Assembly (NCBI GenBank): GCA_027037575.1
Contig: JALVZP010000148.1
Location: 1 to 9,739 of the forward strand
DNA length: 9,739 bases
Direction of reading: 5' to 3'
From: Desulfobacterales bacterium
GTDB taxonomy: Bacteria > Desulfobacterota > DSM-4660 > Desulfatiglandales > JALVZP01
The notes beneath the pieces are model-generated. The model saw nothing but the letters and a program-made list of their open reading frames with translations. It did no database searches and had not been told where the DNA came from. Shown here in pieces: positions 7,251 to 9,739 of this stretch. The translations under genes and the position numbers were made by a program. Numbering within the stretch: position 1 is the stretch's first letter; each line of letters starts with the position of its first letter.

Positions 7251-8084
7251 TTATTCTTCTTCTGTTACAGAACTATCTTTCTTTATTATTACTACTTCAG
7301 GTCCTTCTTCCTCTTCTATTCCAGAAGTGGATTCTGGTGCAGCCTCAATTACCTCTTTTTCCTCCTTTTCTTCTATTTCTTCCTTCTGTTTTCTTTCCTC
7401 ATATATCTTTAACCCTTCTATACAGGCGTCAGCAATCTTTGAACAGAAAAGCCTTATTGCTCTTATTGCATCATCATTTCCTGGTATAGGATAATCTATT
7501 TCATCTGGATCACAATTTGTATCAGCTATTGCAACTATAGGAATACCGAGCTTTCTCGCCTCCCTTACTGCGATATGTTCCTTCTTTGTATCTACAATAA
7601 ACACTGCTCCTGGGAGCTCATCCATATTCTTTATTCCCCCGAGATTTCTTTCCAATTTCTGAAGCTTTTTTTCTAACTTCATAGCCTCTTTTTTTGGATA
7701 TTTGCTAAATGCTCCCTCTCTCTTCATTGCCTCAAGCTGTCTTAATTTCTCTATACTTTTCTTTATTGTCTGAAAGTTGGTCAAGGTTCCTCCAAGCCAT
7801 CTGTGGGCAACATAGAACATACCACATCTTTCAGCCTCTTCTACAATTGAATCCTTTGCTTGCTTCTTTGTGCCTACAAAGAGGATACTATTCCCATCTG
7901 CAACTGTCTTTACTACAAAATCATAAGCTACATCAAAAAGTTCTACTGTTTTTTGAAGATCAATAATGTGAATGCCATTTCTGGAACCAAAGATATAAGG
8001 TTTCATCTTTGGATTCCATCTCTTTGTCTGGTGTCCAAAATGAACACCTGCCTCTAAAAGCTCTTTCATTGTTACTACACTCAT
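7251..8084 (-). CDS. rpsB: 30S ribosomal protein S2 with acidic C-terminal tail
   Basis: S2 joins the small subunit late in assembly and is needed to bind S1 in bacteria that have it. The protein is 277 residues. The core is textbook: MKELLEAGVHFGHQTKRWNPKM (6-27), FGSRNGIHIIDLQKT (32-46), FVGTKKQAKD (69-78), YVAHRWLGGTLTNF (91-104), LPGAVFIVDTKKEHIAVREA (157-176) and DTNCDPDEIDYPIPGNDDAIRAI (188-210). Beyond about residue 228 comes a tail of some 50 residues, mostly Glu and Lys and then EEEEG and a final EEE. It is variable and probably disordered; such tails occur in other S2 proteins. The ATG at 8084 has AAAGGAGG four bases upstream. It is the first gene of the long run, behind a TATAAT promoter and a structured leader (8085-8171), suggesting feedback control by S2 itself. 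Confidence 0.98.
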   Translation of the reverse strand: MSVVTMKELLEAGVHFGHQTKRWNPKMKPYIFGSRNGIHIIDLQKTVELFDVAYDFVVKTVADGNSILFVGTKKQAKDSIVEEAERCGMFYVAHRWLGGTLTNFQTIKKSIEKLRQLEAMKREGAFSKYPKKEAMKLEKKLQKLERNLGGIKNMDELPGAVFIVDTKKEHIAVREARKLGIPIVAIADTNCDPDEIDYPIPGNDDAIRAIRLFCSKIADACIEGLKIYEERKQKEEIEEKEEKEVIEAAPESTSGIEEEEGPEVVIIKKDSSVTEEE

Positions 8085-8086
8085 AA

Positions 8087-8171
8087 CTCCTCCTTTTGTA
8101 ACGGTTTTTTCTTCGGCTTAGCTATGCTGCCCTAAGGGCACAACCGTACATTGCCAAGCCTGCTTATTGAA
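8087..8171 (-). promoter_or_regulatory. rpsB 5' leader with predicted pseudoknot (candidate S2 autoregulatory element)
   Basis: Folded by hand on the minus-strand RNA. P1 pairs GGCUUGGC (8160-8153) with GCUAAGCC (8122-8115), eight pairs with one G-U. P3, inside P1, is a perfect hairpin: UGCCC (8140-8136) with GGGCA (8132-8128) and loop UUA. P2 pairs UGUACGGUU (8150-8142), inside P1, with AACCGU-U-ACA (8106-8097), outside it: nine pairs with one bulged U8100. P1 and P2 cross, so this is a pseudoknot. P2 ends one or two bases before the ribosome site AAAGGAGG, so its folding could block or reshape ribosome loading. By hand count, 8097-8160 is 50% GC, well above the flanks. Ribosomal-protein operons are commonly self-regulated through such leaders, including rpsB-tsf by S2 in E. 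coli. That this one binds S2 is inference. Confidence 0.7.
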
Positions 8172-8177
8172 CTTGTT

Positions 8178-8206
8178 ATTATAACCAACTATTGTTAATA
8201 TATAAA
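8178..8206 (-). promoter_or_regulatory. Sigma70-type promoter of the rpsB run
   Basis: On the minus strand a perfect -10 box TATAAT (8183-8178) is preceded, after 17 bases, by TTTATA (8206-8201), a 4/6 match to the -35 consensus. Transcription would begin near 8171, giving a leader of about 87 bases that consists almost wholly of the predicted pseudoknot. The agreement between the predicted start and the 5' edge of the folded region supports the call. The -10 lies in a small palindrome, GTTAT-T-ATAAC (8175-8185). Confidence 0.65.
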
Positions 8207-8267
8207 TACCCTTTTGAAAATTGGTTGTATTTCTAACACTACTTATTTTGTTTGGCAAGAGAAATTT

Positions 8268-9449
8268 ATGAAACAGAAAGAGAAAGCATTATTAGAATTA
8301 AGGAAGAAACTTGATGCAATAGAAAAGGAGAGGTTTTCTCCATGGGCGTGCCTTAGTTCAAGTGCAATAAGGGAGAAAGAAGAAGAGGAAATTCTCTTTG
8401 GTCATAGACAATATTTTGCTGTAGATGCAGATAGAATCCTCCACTCACGTGCATACAGCAGATACATAGACAAAACTCAGGTATTTTATCTTATAAAGAA
8501 CGATCATATAACCCATAGGGTCCTCCATGTCCAGCTTGTATCTAAGATAGCAAGGGGAATTGGAAGGCTTCTTAGATTAAATGAGGATTTGATTGAGGCA
8601 ATCTCATTGGGTCATGATATAGGACATGCCCCATTTGGACATGATGGTGAAAAGATACTTTCTGATATATGCATGGCTTATAAAATAGGCCCATTTTTAC
8701 ACAATGTTCAGAGTGTAAGATTTCTGCAGGAGATAGAAAGGAAAGGGAAGGGATGGAATCTTACATTGCAGGTATTAGATGGAATACTTTGTCACAATGG
8801 AGAGATATTTACAAAGAAGATAGAACCTAATTGGAAGAAGGACTTTAATACTTTCAGATCAGAGATAGATTCCTTGATGAAGGACCCAAATACAAGGCTT
8901 GTCCCTATGACCTTAGAAGGATGTGTTGTAAGAATGGCTGATATAATAAGTTACATAGGAAGGGATATAGAAGATGCTATAAGGCTTGGGATCATAAAGA
9001 GATCTGATCTTCCGAAGGAATGCATAGAAGTTTTGGGAGACACAAACGGAAAGATTGTTTATACCCTGGTAGAAGATCTTGTTGCAAACAGCATAGATAA
9101 ACCTTATGTTTGCTTTAGTGAAGAGGTAGGAGAGGCATTAAAGAGATTAAAGAAGTTTAATGAAGAACATATTTATATGAATCCAAAGATAAAGGATCAG
9201 ACAGGGAAAATAAAGCTTATGTTTGGTCTTCTTTTTGAAAAATATATGGAGGATCTTCAGAAAGGAAATGAGGAGACAGATATATTTAAGGGATTTCTGG
9301 ATGGGATGTCAGAGGAGTATAAAAAGAAGAGAACCTATCCAGAAATAGTAAGGGATTTTATATCTGGAATGACTGATGAATATTTCCTCCTGCAATGCAA
9401 AAAAAGACTTTTTCCAGAGATAAAGGTAGAAAGATGGGATGGGAAATAG
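8268..9449 (+). CDS. dgt: dGTPase-like HD-domain phosphohydrolase
   Basis: HD-superfamily protein of the deoxyguanosinetriphosphate triphosphohydrolase-like family, which hydrolyses dNTPs to deoxynucleosides and triphosphate; the true substrate here is unknown. From ATG 8268 it has 393 residues. Motifs: FSPWACLSS (23-31), DADRILHSRAYSRYIDKTQVF (53-73), THRVLHVQLV (82-91; metal ligand His87), the HD core SLGHDIGHAPFGHDGE (113-128; His116-Asp117, His120, His125), HNVQSVR (145-151) and VRMADIISYIGRDIEDA (221-237; last ligand Asp224). All four expected metal ligands are present. An in-frame TTG at 8214 would add 18 residues without family support; AAGAG before 8268 is a weak ribosome site. It is divergent from rpsB and overlaps the HNH gene. 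No -35/-10 pair convinced me; TATAAA at 8201-8206 is one option. Confidence 0.85.
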   Translation: MKQKEKALLELRKKLDAIEKERFSPWACLSSSAIREKEEEEILFGHRQYFAVDADRILHSRAYSRYIDKTQVFYLIKNDHITHRVLHVQLVSKIARGIGRLLRLNEDLIEAISLGHDIGHAPFGHDGEKILSDICMAYKIGPFLHNVQSVRFLQEIERKGKGWNLTLQVLDGILCHNGEIFTKKIEPNWKKDFNTFRSEIDSLMKDPNTRLVPMTLEGCVVRMADIISYIGRDIEDAIRLGIIKRSDLPKECIEVLGDTNGKIVYTLVEDLVANSIDKPYVCFSEEVGEALKRLKKFNEEHIYMNPKIKDQTGKIKLMFGLLFEKYMEDLQKGNEETDIFKGFLDGMSEEYKKKRTYPEIVRDFISGMTDEYFLLQCKKRLFPEIKVERWDGK

Positions 9450-9730
9450 TCACAGATGAGCACATAAGAAGGGAAAAGGAAAAAGCAAGGAGATTAAGAA
9501 AGACAAGGTGGTGGAGAAGAAAGATAAGCAGAGGTATATGCTATTATTGTGGAGCAAAGGTAGGAAGCAAAAATCTTACAATGGATCATGTAATTCCACT
9601 CAGCAGAGGTGGGACAAGCACAAAAGAAAATATTGTTCCAGCATGTAAGGAATGTAATAATAAAAAAAAGTATCTCCTTCCAGTTGAATGGGAGGAGTAT
9701 CTAAAAAGATTAAGAGAAAAGAAGAGTTAA
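9434..9730 (+). CDS. Small HNH endonuclease-family protein
   Basis: A 98-residue protein with a zinc-ribbon HNH domain. After a very basic N-terminal part (residues 11-33, rich in Arg and Lys) come CYYC (36-39), MDHVIPLSRGG (50-60) with the catalytic-type Asp51-His52, STKENIVPAC (62-71) with Asn66, and CKEC (71-74) followed by NNKKK. The two CxxC pairs should bind a structural zinc; DH, N66 and N75 or Lys78 would form the beta-beta-alpha metal site. I chose ATG 9434, with AAAGG at a fair distance upstream; an ATG 13 codons earlier (9395) is in frame but lies deep in the HD gene. The start overlaps the HD stop by 16 bases, so the two are co-translated. Its substrate is unknown. The stop TAA is followed by a T-run without a visible hairpin. 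Confidence 0.85.
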   Translation: MGWEIVTDEHIRREKEKARRLRKTRWWRRKISRGICYYCGAKVGSKNLTMDHVIPLSRGGTSTKENIVPACKECNNKKKYLLPVEWEEYLKRLREKKS

Positions 9731-9739
9731 TTTTTCCTT

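Noticed and set aside
6811..7494. A 227-codon open frame on the plus strand, antisense to tsf and rpsB
   Set aside because: It is Ser/Ile/Phe-rich low-complexity sequence, has no recognisable motif, and mirrors two unmistakable genes; a shadow of their purine-rich codons.
8128..8140. Perfect inverted repeat TGCCCTAAGGGCA as an intrinsic terminator or an operator
   Set aside because: The stem is only five pairs and no T-run follows directly on either strand. It fits better as hairpin P3 of the rpsB leader, though a protein-binding site is not excluded.
8183..8226. Inverted repeat AACCAA / TTGGTT flanking the divergent promoter region
   Set aside because: Six bases with a 32-base spacer in AT-rich sequence are easily explained by chance, and the match does not extend.
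8214..8267. In-frame TTG at 8214 as an earlier start of the HD gene
   Set aside because: The 18 extra residues look unlike the family's N-terminus, there is no ribosome site, and the codon lies in the AT-rich region upstream of the rpsB promoter.
9728..9739. T-run after the HNH stop as a terminator
   Set aside because: No GC-rich hairpin precedes it and the window ends before more can be judged.

Overview
The window comes from an AT-rich bacterial chromosome. Arginine is mostly AGA/AGG and isoleucine often ATA. It carries the complete phosphatidylethanolamine route and the MEP isoprenoid enzyme Dxr. These traits suggest a bacterium that makes PE, probably Gram-negative and possibly from an uncultured or thermophilic lineage. 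I cannot name the phylum from the sequence.

Positions 1-8084, minus strand: eleven genes read right to left in one tightly packed run, rpsB, tsf, pyrH, frr, uppS, cdsA, dxr, rseP, tsaB, psd and pssA. The last is cut by the left edge. The promoter-proximal part is translation (S2, EF-Ts, ribosome recycling factor) plus UMP kinase. The rest is envelope and isoprenoid synthesis (UppS, CdsA, Dxr, RseP, Psd, PssA) plus the tRNA t6A factor TsaB. Most junctions are ATGA, TGATG or TGAATG stop/start fusions, so a single transcript with translational coupling is likely. CdsA, PssA and Psd carry out three consecutive steps from phosphatidic acid to PE. Dxr feeds the isoprenoid pool used by UppS.

Positions 8085-8267: a divergent intergenic region. 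On the minus strand a TATAAT promoter is followed by an 87-base rpsB leader. By hand-folding, the leader forms a pseudoknot that ends just before the rpsB Shine-Dalgarno sequence. This is the most interesting part of the window and looks like an autoregulatory ribosomal-protein leader.

Positions 8268-9730, plus strand: a dGTPase-like HD-domain phosphohydrolase, overlapping by 16 bases a small HNH nuclease gene of 98 codons. No tRNA, rRNA, CRISPR array, insertion sequence or convincing intrinsic terminator was seen. Apart from the leader and the HD-HNH pair this is ordinary core-genome sequence.
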